Shown here: positions 1 through 5,363 of the stretch, piece by piece
Layout: each line of letters opens with the position of its first letter
Position numbering within the stretch: the stretch's first letter is position 1
Source: an uncultured Clostridium sp.
GTDB lineage: Bacteria; Bacillota; Clostridia; Lachnospirales; Lachnospiraceae
Assembly (NCBI GenBank): GCA_900553925.1
Contig: USFH01000078.1
Coordinates: 1 to 9,975 of the forward strand
Length of the DNA stretch: 9,975 bases
Direction of reading: 5' to 3'
Notes under the pieces: model-generated
The model's input: only the letters and a program-made list of their open reading frames with translations
Databases searched by the model: none
Told to the model about the DNA's origin: nothing
Position numbers and translations under genes: made by a program

Positions 1-72
1 CGAGATAGCTCAGTTGGCTAGAGCACACGGTTCATACCCGTGGTGTCGAGGGTTCAAATCCCCCTTCCGCTA
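1..72 (+). tRNA. tRNA-Met (CAT anticodon), 5' end cut by window edge
   Basis: The cloverleaf is readable by eye. The D stem is GCTC/GAGC (8-11, 21-24). The anticodon stem is CACGG/CCGTG (26-30, 38-42) around loop TTCATAC with anticodon CAT at 33-35. The T arm has loop TTCAAAT (53-59), and the discriminator is A72. The first two acceptor bases lie outside the window. CCA is not encoded, and a T7 run (73-79) follows directly. CAT can mean initiator Met, elongator Met or lysidine-modified Ile; the D arm and anticodon stem lack the initiator GGG/CCC pairs, so elongator Met is favoured. Two A-C mismatches, A49/C63 in the T stem and A3/C67 in the acceptor, plus a G4/T66 wobble, are odd (see findings). 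Confidence 0.88.
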
Positions 73-110
73 TTTTTTTATTTCTGCAATTAATCAGAAG
101 CGACATATAA

Positions 111-134
111 GGTGCGTTTAACGCATCTTTTTTT
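111..134 (+). terminator. Rho-independent terminator after the tRNA
   Basis: The stem GGTGCGT (111-117) pairs with ACGCATC (121-127) with one G-T wobble around a TTA loop, and is followed by T7 (128-134). It fits the end of the tRNA transcript. Confidence 0.75.
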
Positions 135-246
135 ATGCCTTTATCTTGCGACCGGTGGCGGATATCCGGTGCTGGACATTGTAACATTTTGTAATATATT
201 GTCTGTCGAAGAAAATTCTTTTCTGTATATTCTATAATTATACTGG

Positions 247-325
247 AAAAATTCGACGAGAATCGTAACAAAATATCGAAAAATGTTACAAAAATGTTTC
301 AAATATTTCGAAAAAATTTCAAAAA
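247..325 (+). promoter_or_regulatory. Phased A-tracts upstream of promoter (predicted curved DNA)
   Basis: A-tracts begin near 247, 270, 279, 290, 301, 311 and 321. From 270 onward the spacing is about 10-11 bases, one helical turn, and the series ends just before the -35 element at 330. In-phase A-tracts are known to bend DNA and to act like UP elements. That reading is inferred from spacing; no curvature was computed. Confidence 0.5.
284..300 (+). promoter_or_regulatory. Possible WalR (YycF)-type binding site
   Basis: TGTTAC-N5-TGTTTC lies 30 bases upstream of the -35 box. The published Bacillus WalR consensus is TGTWAH-N5-TGTWAH, so the first half matches fully and the second has one mismatch. 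WalR controls cell-wall hydrolases, and the gene downstream encodes a wall-type 3D-like protein, so the context fits. AT-rich DNA makes chance matches common. Confidence 0.3.
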
Positions 326-329
326 TGTA

Positions 330-358
330 TTGACAACTTAATATTTTTGCGGTTAAAT
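330..358 (+). promoter_or_regulatory. Sigma-A promoter of the 3D-like gene
   Basis: A perfect -35 TTGACA (330-335), a 17-base spacer and -10 TTAAAT (353-358) put the start of transcription near 365, about 39 bases before the start codon. Confidence 0.8.
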
Positions 359-365
359 AGGGGAA

Positions 366-390
366 GTTTGTTGCAGACAAACGGTTTTTT
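366..390 (+). other. 5' leader hairpin with U-tract before the RBS
   Basis: GTTTGT (366-371) pairs with ACAAAC (377-382) around a five-base loop. GG and T6 (385-390) follow, then AAAGGAG at 393. The hairpin would sit at the very 5' end of the mRNA and could protect it or act as a weak attenuator. The stem has only two GC pairs, so it is a poor terminator. Confidence 0.35.
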
Positions 391-403
391 GTAAAGGAGT
401 GAG

Positions 404-1288
404 ATGATGAGATTAAACATCGATAAGCTAATGATAGGATTTGTAATGATCTTAGCAGTATGTTTATACGCACCAACAATATTGGAAGATTACAAAACCA
501 ATAACACAACAAACGAGAAGGTAGCAGAGGTACTTGCAGAGGCGCCGGTTCCGGCCAGAACGACAGAGACGGTTGTGCTGGCAGCGGTTACGACGCAGGA
601 GAACATAAGAGAAGCGGTCGACACATTTGCGGTTGCAGACAACAGCGCAGCTGTACTTGTAACGAAGCAGACACCGAAGTTCCAGATGAATCTGGCACTT
701 ACGGACATGGTAGATAAATCACTGGTTCGCAATGCCGGTATGGTGAAGTCTTTGGTGGAGACAAAACAGACAACGGAAATGTCCGAGCTCATGACATACG
801 TGAATACGTTGCCGGTCCGGAAAGAGATCAAGCCATCACTGAAAGCACAGGATGAGATGGAGAAGGCAAAGGCTGTTCAGGCAAACTATGAGAGCTTCTT
901 AGCATCCGTACGGGAGTTTTATGCGGCAAAGAATGCAGCAAAGACAACGGTACATACACAGACAGTAACGTATGAGAATGTCACAGGTGATGGAAAGCTG
1001 ACAGCGTCCAAGGGTGTGAATTATGGGCCGAGTGGCAAAGAGACATACTATAATCTGAACATGAGCGGCGTTGTGGATATCATGCAGAATATGGGATATA
1101 ATGATCAATATTGGGTACGTGAGGATGGCGTGAAGATGTATGGTGAGTATGTGATGGTTGCCGCGGATCTGAACACACATCCGAGAGGAAGCCTTGTGGA
1201 AAGCAGCCTTGGAACAGCGATAGTCGTTGATACCGGCGGTTTTGCTGCATCGGATCCGAATCAGTTAGATATTGCGACTTCATGGTAA
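404..1288 (+). CDS. Membrane-anchored or secreted protein with C-terminal 3D-like (double-psi beta-barrel) domain
   Basis: 294 aa, no gene name recognised. Residues 8-26 form one hydrophobic segment, either an uncleaved anchor or a signal peptide. Residues 30-190 are polar, Ala/Thr/Lys-rich, probably a linker or stalk with helical stretches. The conserved part is 195-294: a GPSGKETYYNLNM motif (208-220), then VMVAADLNTHPRGS (250-263), then TAIVVDTGG (271-279) and LDIATSW at the end. Spaced Asp residues and DTGG recall the 3D domain, related to RlpA and MltA barrels that act on peptidoglycan. I infer a cell-wall role outside the membrane; enzymatic activity is not shown. SD AAAGGAG (393-399) fits ATG 404 (4 bases) or ATG 407 (7 bases), so the true start may be 407. 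It is monocistronic, with a promoter before it and a terminator after it. Confidence 0.85.
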   Translation: MMRLNIDKLMIGFVMILAVCLYAPTILEDYKTNNTTNEKVAEVLAEAPVPARTTETVVLAAVTTQENIREAVDTFAVADNSAAVLVTKQTPKFQMNLALTDMVDKSLVRNAGMVKSLVETKQTTEMSELMTYVNTLPVRKEIKPSLKAQDEMEKAKAVQANYESFLASVREFYAAKNAAKTTVHTQTVTYENVTGDGKLTASKGVNYGPSGKETYYNLNMSGVVDIMQNMGYNDQYWVREDGVKMYGEYVMVAADLNTHPRGSLVESSLGTAIVVDTGGFAASDPNQLDIATSW

Positions 1289-1322
1289 TAGCATAATAAG
1301 AATAATAAATGGTGCGAATAAC

Positions 1323-1357
1323 AAAAGGACCTGTACAAAATCTGTACAGGTCCTTTT
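1323..1357. terminator. Strong bidirectional terminator between convergent genes
   Basis: A perfect 15-bp stem, AAAAGGACCTGTACA (1323-1337) with its complement at 1343-1357 and a five-base loop. The A4 and T4 ends give a U-tract on both strands, so it can end the 3D-like gene (plus) and the TPM-like gene (minus). Confidence 0.92.
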
Positions 1358-1398
1358 CCTGTCTGCGTCGATACTACAGACATATGAGTTGTTAAAAT

Positions 1399-2463
1399 TT
1401 ATTCCTTCTTGTTATTGTCCGGATCATCGTATTTGGCTTTCAGATCATCCATCGGTGTGCTTCCGAAGGTTTCAAGCGGTGTCTTGAGTGTACGCTCAAG
1501 ATCTTCCTGTTCTTTATTCTTCTGTGCAGTGCGCTTCTTCCACCAGGAGAAGAGGATGCAGACTACGATTACAACTGCTGCTGCAATGATCAAAACCTTG
1601 AATACACCGGCAGAATGGTTTGTTGCACGTGCAATTGTTCTTGTCTTGACGAACAGAACATAGAACTGAATACCGGTTGCATCATAGAATTCCTGTGCTC
1701 CGGTTACGACGTTGTTCTTCGTATCGATCCAGTTGAGATCATCACGGTAGCAATGAGAGTCGAATGCTTTGTCTGACTTGACCTTTGTCACGCCGCCATC
1801 CTCATTGATCGCCTGTATAGTATCCTCTAACATGCCCTTTAGCTGAACACCAAGATCATCATTATAATTATTCTGATAAGCGCCAATCATATCATTCACA
1901 TAGGTGTCCATGATGCTGTTCGCTTTGACTCCGTATTTGAACTGACCATTATCATTCTCGTCTACAACTAGAAGCAGCCCATCTTCCCGTCCTTTGAAGA
2001 TTGACTGGTATTGATCCTCTGCATATTCTGAAATGCGTGAGTCACTGAGTGTGCCGCCTGTATATCCACCATTAAACTGCATGTAGCTCGAGAAGATGAT
2101 CAGGATGAGCATGAACAGAATAATTGTAACAAATGCACCGCCGGCACTGCTTCCGGAACCGCCATTTGCATATACATAGGTTGTTCTGCCGCCATAATAT
2201 CTTCTCCTTGGTGGTGGGGGAGGGGGCATACCGGGTCCTCCGTGATAATGTGGCCCCGGACCATAATCATCGTAAGGTCTAGGCCCTGGCCCTGGTCTGT
2301 GTGGTCTTGGACCGCCGCCAAAACCGCCACCGCCAAAACCGCCTCCGCGTGAACCACCGCCACTTCGGAAACTACCGCCGCCACTAAAACTTGCTCCATG
2401 ATGACTGCCGCCACCGTGACCGCCGCTGCTGAAACCGCCGCCACCGCCGCCAGATCTTCCCAT
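1399..2463 (-). CDS. Gly/Pro-rich two-TM protein with an apparently permuted TPM-like extracellular region
   Basis: 354 aa. The start is ATG 2463: it has SD GAGGAGG (complement at 2471-2477) at 7 bases, whereas an upstream in-frame ATG at 2520 has no SD. Order: Gly/Ser/His-rich 1-55; Pro/Arg-rich 51-90, including six prolines at 80-85; TM1 about 110-128; outer region 130-286; TM2 about 287-306; a charged Lys/Glu tail to 354. The outer region holds DGLLLVVDENDNG (161-173) and ANSIMD (181-186), then FYDATGIQFYVLFV (259-272). The last piece resembles the start of TPM-family domains (FYxKTGxQ plus beta strand), while the first resembles their second half, so the order looks reversed. TPM proteins include the photosystem II repair factor TLP18.3 and many bacterial membrane proteins of unclear role. 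The low-complexity N-terminus would be cytoplasmic. Function unknown. It is monocistronic and divergent from ispF. Confidence 0.88.
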   Translation of the reverse strand: MGRSGGGGGGFSSGGHGGGSHHGASFSGGGSFRSGGGSRGGGFGGGGFGGGPRPHRPGPGPRPYDDYGPGPHYHGGPGMPPPPPPRRRYYGGRTTYVYANGGSGSSAGGAFVTIILFMLILIIFSSYMQFNGGYTGGTLSDSRISEYAEDQYQSIFKGREDGLLLVVDENDNGQFKYGVKANSIMDTYVNDMIGAYQNNYNDDLGVQLKGMLEDTIQAINEDGGVTKVKSDKAFDSHCYRDDLNWIDTKNNVVTGAQEFYDATGIQFYVLFVKTRTIARATNHSAGVFKVLIIAAAVVIVVCILFSWWKKRTAQKNKEQEDLERTLKTPLETFGSTPMDDLKAKYDDPDNNKKE

Positions 2464-2519
2464 ATAAAAATCCTCCTCATTATGTATAAATTGTGCCGTA
2501 TGCCGAAAAATGCATACCA

Positions 2520-2545
2520 CAGCATTATTTTACAATGAAATGCTG
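2520..2545. repeat. Inverted repeat in the divergent promoter region
   Basis: CAGCATT (2520-2526) and AATGCTG (2539-2545) are perfect complements 12 bases apart, between the TPM-like gene and ispF. It could be an operator for the minus-strand gene. No strong minus-strand promoter was found near it. Confidence 0.3.
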
Positions 2546-2583
2546 GTTTTGTATATATCAAAAAAGCTAAAAAAATGAAAAAC

Positions 2584-2612
2584 TTGCTGTAGGAAAGGTT
2601 TGCATCTATAGA
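2584..2612 (+). promoter_or_regulatory. Candidate ispF promoter
   Basis: TTGCTG (2584-2589), a 17-base spacer and TATAGA (2607-2612). An overlapping alternative is TTGCAT (2600-2605), 17 bases, TAGATT (2623-2628). Either leaves a leader of about 70-85 bases, which contains a 5-bp hairpin CGGTT/AACCG (2655-2659, 2666-2670). Confidence 0.4.
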
Positions 2613-2703
2613 ATAAATATGTTAGATTATAGTTCTATCAATAAATGTAAATCGCGGTTGCTGCGAACCGGCTGTATATTGCATATAAAGGAGACGGACG
2701 ACC

Positions 2704-3285
2704 ATGAAAGTTGGCATGGGATATGATGTACATAAATTAGTTGAAGACAGAAAACTGATTCTCGGAGGTGTGGAAATTCCGTATGAGAAGGGACTGCTTG
2801 GGCATTCTGATGCAGATGTGCTTGTTCATGCGGTTATGGATGCACTTCTTGGTGCAGCAGCACTTGGTGATATCGGCAAGCATTTCCCGGACACGGATCC
2901 GGCGTATGCGGGTGCGGACAGTATGAAGCTTCTGGAAGAAGTGAAGAAGCTTTTGGATGCGGAGAATTATATCGTTGGCAATATTGATGCGACGGTGATT
3001 GCACAGAAACCGAAACTGGCACCCTATATTGAGAGGATGCGTGAAAATATTGCGGCGCGTCTGGGTATTGATATGAATCAGGTCAATGTGAAGGCTACGA
3101 CGGAAGAAGGACTGGGGTTTACCGGTGCTGGTCAGGGAATCAGTGCACAGGCAATCTGTCTGCTTGAAACAGTTGATAATTTTGATTACCGGGCAACGCG
3201 TTTGATTTCGGATTCCCAGGAACCGGAGTCAGTCAGTCCATGCCGGGGATGTATGGGATGCGTGAAGGGACAAAGCCTGTCGTGA
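2704..3285 (+). CDS. ispF: 2-C-methyl-D-erythritol 2,4-cyclodiphosphate synthase with C-terminal Cys-rich extension
   Basis: 193 aa. IspF converts CDP-ME 2-phosphate to ME-2,4-cyclodiphosphate and CMP in the cytoplasmic MEP isoprenoid pathway. The family motifs are plain: GYDVH (6-10, metal ligands D8 and H10), GHSDAD (33-38), H42, GDIGKHFPDTD (55-65), and KATTEEGLGFTG (130-141). The usual enzyme is about 155-160 aa and works as a trimer with active sites at the subunit interfaces. Here the core ends near residue 156 and 37 extra residues follow, ending in C180-x2-C183-x2-C186. The extension runs uninterrupted to a stop that abuts a terminator, so it is not a readthrough artefact. SD AAAGGAG (2687-2693) lies 10 bases before ATG. 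ispD is not adjacent, and the gene seems to be transcribed alone. Confidence 0.97.
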   Translation: MKVGMGYDVHKLVEDRKLILGGVEIPYEKGLLGHSDADVLVHAVMDALLGAAALGDIGKHFPDTDPAYAGADSMKLLEEVKKLLDAENYIVGNIDATVIAQKPKLAPYIERMRENIAARLGIDMNQVNVKATTEEGLGFTGAGQGISAQAICLLETVDNFDYRATRLISDSQEPESVSPCRGCMGCVKGQSLS

Positions 3286-3324
3286 ATCATACAAAATCCT
3301 GTGAGAATAGGATTTTGTATGATT
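3285..3324 (+). terminator. Terminator hairpin overlapping the ispF stop codon
   Basis: A perfect 16-bp stem (3285-3300 with 3309-3324) around an 8-base loop, GTGAGAAT. Its first base is the last base of the ispF stop codon. The T tail (TTTGTGTT) is weak, so it may end transcription inefficiently or stabilise the mRNA end. Confidence 0.75.
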
Positions 3325-3353
3325 TGTGTTACAAATAATATAATAAATATAAT
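3315..3353 (+). promoter_or_regulatory. Overlapping promoters for the GNAT gene
   Basis: Two perfect -10 boxes, TATAAT at 3339-3344 and 3348-3353, each pair with a weaker -35 at 18 bases (TTGTAT 3315-3320; TTGTGT 3324-3329). The -35 elements sit inside or beside the terminator stem. A direct repeat ACAAATAATA (3331-3340, 3356-3365) brackets the -10 region. Confidence 0.55.
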
Positions 3354-3392
3354 ATACAAATAATAGAAGAACAGGGAGGATATTGAATTTCC

Positions 3393-4406
3393 ATGAGTGA
3401 CGGAGACAGTTGTACGCTGAAATATTTTCAGGGTGAGCCGAAGGAGCTTATAGCAATCAGGCAGATGTGGGATGAGATTTTTGATGATCCGGAAGCATTT
3501 GCGGATTATTATTTTGAACAGAAGTGTAAGGATAATCGTATTTTGCTGGCGTATATGGATGGTCAGCCGGTTGGAATGACCCACCTGAATCCATACATGA
3601 TCAATATAGATGGAAGGACGGAGCGGTGTTATTATATTGTCGGTGTAGCAGTGAAGCCGGAGTATCGGGAACGCGGAATCATGCATGCCATGATGAAACA
3701 TGTGCTTGCAGATATGAAGGAGGAAGGCTGTCCATTTACATTTCTGATGCCGGAACGTGATGAATATTACGAGGGATTAGGATTTGAAAAGGTGTTTCAG
3801 ACACTGGAACTCGATATTGATATTACGGAACTTGAAGATGCAGATGTGGTGCCGGATGATCTGTCCGGCGAGGAAGGGTATTATACGCGAAGCATTGAAA
3901 GGATACGGGAAGATGATCCGGATCTGCTTTTATGTCTGGCAGATGAAGTGAATACGGCACTTGGCGTGAAATATAAGGTGTATTCGGAACGGACACCGAT
4001 GTATCTGTATGAGATGAATCTGGAACACACATGCCAGAATGGCGGCGTGGTAGCTGTGTTTGAGGATGGTATGCACATGGATGATGGACAGGTGGAAGAA
4101 CGGCTTGCCGGAATGTTTTCCTATGATGTCTATGATGATACGATGTATGTGGAGCGTTTTGAAAGCTTCGATGAGCATGTGCGGTATGTGCTGGATGCGG
4201 TGGTGCGACTGGCAGAGGAAACATTCTGCAGGAGACTGGTTGTGATGATGTCAGATAAGCATTTCTGTGATGACATTGTGAATATGCTCGGCGTTTCTGT
4301 GCGTATGAGTGAAGGAAAGGGCATTATGGCATATGTTTTGCAGGATGATCAGCCGGAATTGACGGAGATTCTACATAAACAGAGCTTTTTTGATGAGATT
4401 GTATAA
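3393..4406 (+). CDS. GNAT-family N-acetyltransferase
   Basis: 337 aa. GNAT enzymes move an acetyl group from acetyl-CoA to an amine; this substrate is unknown. The N-terminal half (about 18-135) is the GNAT fold. Strand YIVGVAVKPEY (81-91) leads into the acetyl-CoA loop R92-E-R-G95-I-M, and YYEGLGFEK (125-133) is the usual C-terminal motif. Residues about 160-337 form a second region with an alternating strand/helix look (GGVVAVFEDG 217-226, GMFSYDVYDDTMYVERF 240-256). Two-part acetyltransferases of the Eis type have this layout, although Eis is about 400 aa with an extra SCP2-like domain that I do not see. SD AGGGAGG (3373-3379) is 13 bases from ATG, longer than usual, and an in-frame stop at 3384-3386 rules out an earlier start. 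It stands alone, with its own promoter. Confidence 0.9.
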   Translation: MSDGDSCTLKYFQGEPKELIAIRQMWDEIFDDPEAFADYYFEQKCKDNRILLAYMDGQPVGMTHLNPYMINIDGRTERCYYIVGVAVKPEYRERGIMHAMMKHVLADMKEEGCPFTFLMPERDEYYEGLGFEKVFQTLELDIDITELEDADVVPDDLSGEEGYYTRSIERIREDDPDLLLCLADEVNTALGVKYKVYSERTPMYLYEMNLEHTCQNGGVVAVFEDGMHMDDGQVEERLAGMFSYDVYDDTMYVERFESFDEHVRYVLDAVVRLAEETFCRRLVVMMSDKHFCDDIVNMLGVSVRMSEGKGIMAYVLQDDQPELTEILHKQSFFDEIV

Positions 4407-4433
4407 GAAAAACTTTTATTATACAAGTAAATG

Positions 4434-4442
4434 TGCTACAAT
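4434..4442 (+). promoter_or_regulatory. Extended -10 promoter of the nfnAB operon
   Basis: TGCTACAAT matches the extended -10 pattern TGnTATAAT, with one mismatch in the hexamer (TACAAT, 4437-4442). At 17 bases upstream the -35 is poor (TTTTAT, 4414-4419), which suits an extended -10 or activator-dependent promoter. Start predicted near 4449. Confidence 0.55.
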
Positions 4443-4455
4443 AGTTTAGATAATG

Positions 4456-4470
4456 ACGCACCAGGTGCGT
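4456..4470. promoter_or_regulatory. Perfect palindrome, likely operator for nfnAB
   Basis: ACGCACC-A-GGTGCGT is a perfect 7-bp inverted repeat with a one-base centre. It lies about 8 bases after the predicted transcription start and 35 bases before nfnA. There is no T-run and no loop, so it cannot be a terminator; a repressor dimer site is the natural reading. It does not look like a Rex site (TTGTTAA-type). Confidence 0.55.
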
Positions 4471-4504
4471 AGAAAGTATATTTTTTAAGAGATAGGGGTA
4501 GACC

Positions 4505-5350
4505 ATGTATAAGATTGTAAAAAAAGAAGTCTTAAATTCGGTTGTTGTCATGATGGAGATTGAAGCTCCTTATGTAGCAGCACGCTGCGAAGCAGGACAG
4601 TTTGTCATCGTCAGAGTGGATGAAGATGGTGAACGTATTCCTCTCACAATTGCAGATTTTGACCGCGAGCGCAATACAGTCGAGATCATTTTCCAGGTAG
4701 TTGGATATTCGACAACTCTGATGGCAAGATTGAATGAGGGCGATTACCTTCAGGATTTTGTTGGACCACTCGGACAGCCGGCACCACTGAACAAAGAGTG
4801 GAAGCGGGTGATTGGCGTTGCAGGTGGTGTAGGAGCAGCTCCGCTTTATCCGCAGGCAAAGAAACTTGCCGAGCAGGGTACAAAGGTGGATGTGATTATC
4901 GGTGGACGTACCGCAGAGCTTGTGCTTCTCAAGGAGAAGTTTGAGAAGTTCTGTGATAATGTATATATCATGACAGATGACGGTTCCCTTGGTGAGCAGG
5001 GTGTTGTTACGAAGAAGCTGCAGGAACTTTTAGATGCTGGTGTGCAGTATGATCATGCGATTGCAATCGGACCGCTTATTATGATGAAGTTCGTTGTAGC
5101 ACTCACGAAGAAGCCGGAATATAACCTTCCGACCGCAGTTTCTTTGAATCCGATCATGATTGATGGTACAGGTATGTGTGGCGGATGTCGTGTCACAGTT
5201 GGTGGCGAGACGAAGTTTGCATGCGTAGATGGACCGGATTTCGATGGATTTGAGGTTGATTTTGATCAGTGTATGAAGCGCCAGACGTTCTTTAAGGAAG
5301 AAGAACATGAATGTATGATGAAGCTTCAGGCAGATCAGATGCAGAATTAG
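4505..5350 (+). CDS. nfnA: NfnA: NADH-dependent ferredoxin:NADP+ oxidoreductase, FAD/[2Fe-2S] subunit
   Basis: 281 aa, the usual size. NfnAB is a cytoplasmic electron-bifurcating enzyme: 2 NADPH + NAD+ + 2 oxidised ferredoxin to NADH + 2 reduced ferredoxin, reversible. NfnA binds FAD, NAD(H) and a [2Fe-2S] cluster. Seen: a ferredoxin-reductase barrel at 1-98 with the flavin motif RIPLTIAD (44-51); nucleotide-binding GVAGGVGAAP (104-113); and a cluster region with D220, C225, C228 and C240. That Asp-plus-three-Cys set, rather than the four Cys of PyrK, is the NfnA signature as I recall it. SD AGGGG (4494-4498), 6-base spacing. nfnB follows after 13 bases. Such genes are often auto-annotated as sulfide or dihydroorotate dehydrogenase-like; the partner gene decides for NfnA. 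Confidence 0.92.
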   Translation: MYKIVKKEVLNSVVVMMEIEAPYVAARCEAGQFVIVRVDEDGERIPLTIADFDRERNTVEIIFQVVGYSTTLMARLNEGDYLQDFVGPLGQPAPLNKEWKRVIGVAGGVGAAPLYPQAKKLAEQGTKVDVIIGGRTAELVLLKEKFEKFCDNVYIMTDDGSLGEQGVVTKKLQELLDAGVQYDHAIAIGPLIMMKFVVALTKKPEYNLPTAVSLNPIMIDGTGMCGGCRVTVGGETKFACVDGPDFDGFEVDFDQCMKRQTFFKEEEHECMMKLQADQMQN

Positions 5351-5363
5351 GAGGGAACGAAAG

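Larger units (their letters stand above)
80..403. other. 324-base gene-free AT-rich regulatory region
   Basis: No convincing gene lies between the tRNA and the start at 404. The stretch holds a terminator (111-134), a 10-bp palindrome CGGATATCCG (159-168), and a 12-bp inverted repeat (TTGTAACATTTT at 179-190, its complement at 280-291). Phased A-tracts, a promoter and a leader hairpin follow. Bases 135-246 hold nothing else I can name. Confidence 0.6.

Noticed and set aside
180..195. Second WalR box TGTAAC/TGTAAT
   Set aside because: The two halves have a 4-base gap, one less than the consensus N5, so the phase is wrong.
32..271. Minus-strand 79-codon frame ending GGFEPSTPRV
   Set aside because: This is the well-known false protein from translating the complement of a tRNA T arm.
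141..512. Minus-strand 123-codon frame over the promoter region
   Set aside because: It overlaps a strong promoter and a real gene start, has no SD or family resemblance, and its composition follows AT-rich noncoding DNA.
2284..2463. Repeat-like GGN tracts as a tandem repeat or mobile element
   Set aside because: They encode the low-complexity Gly-rich N-terminus; there is no target duplication or inverted ends.
2100..2561. Minus-strand 153-codon frame rich in Ala/Val
   Set aside because: It is a frame-shifted shadow of the Gly-rich repeat coding region of the TPM-like gene.
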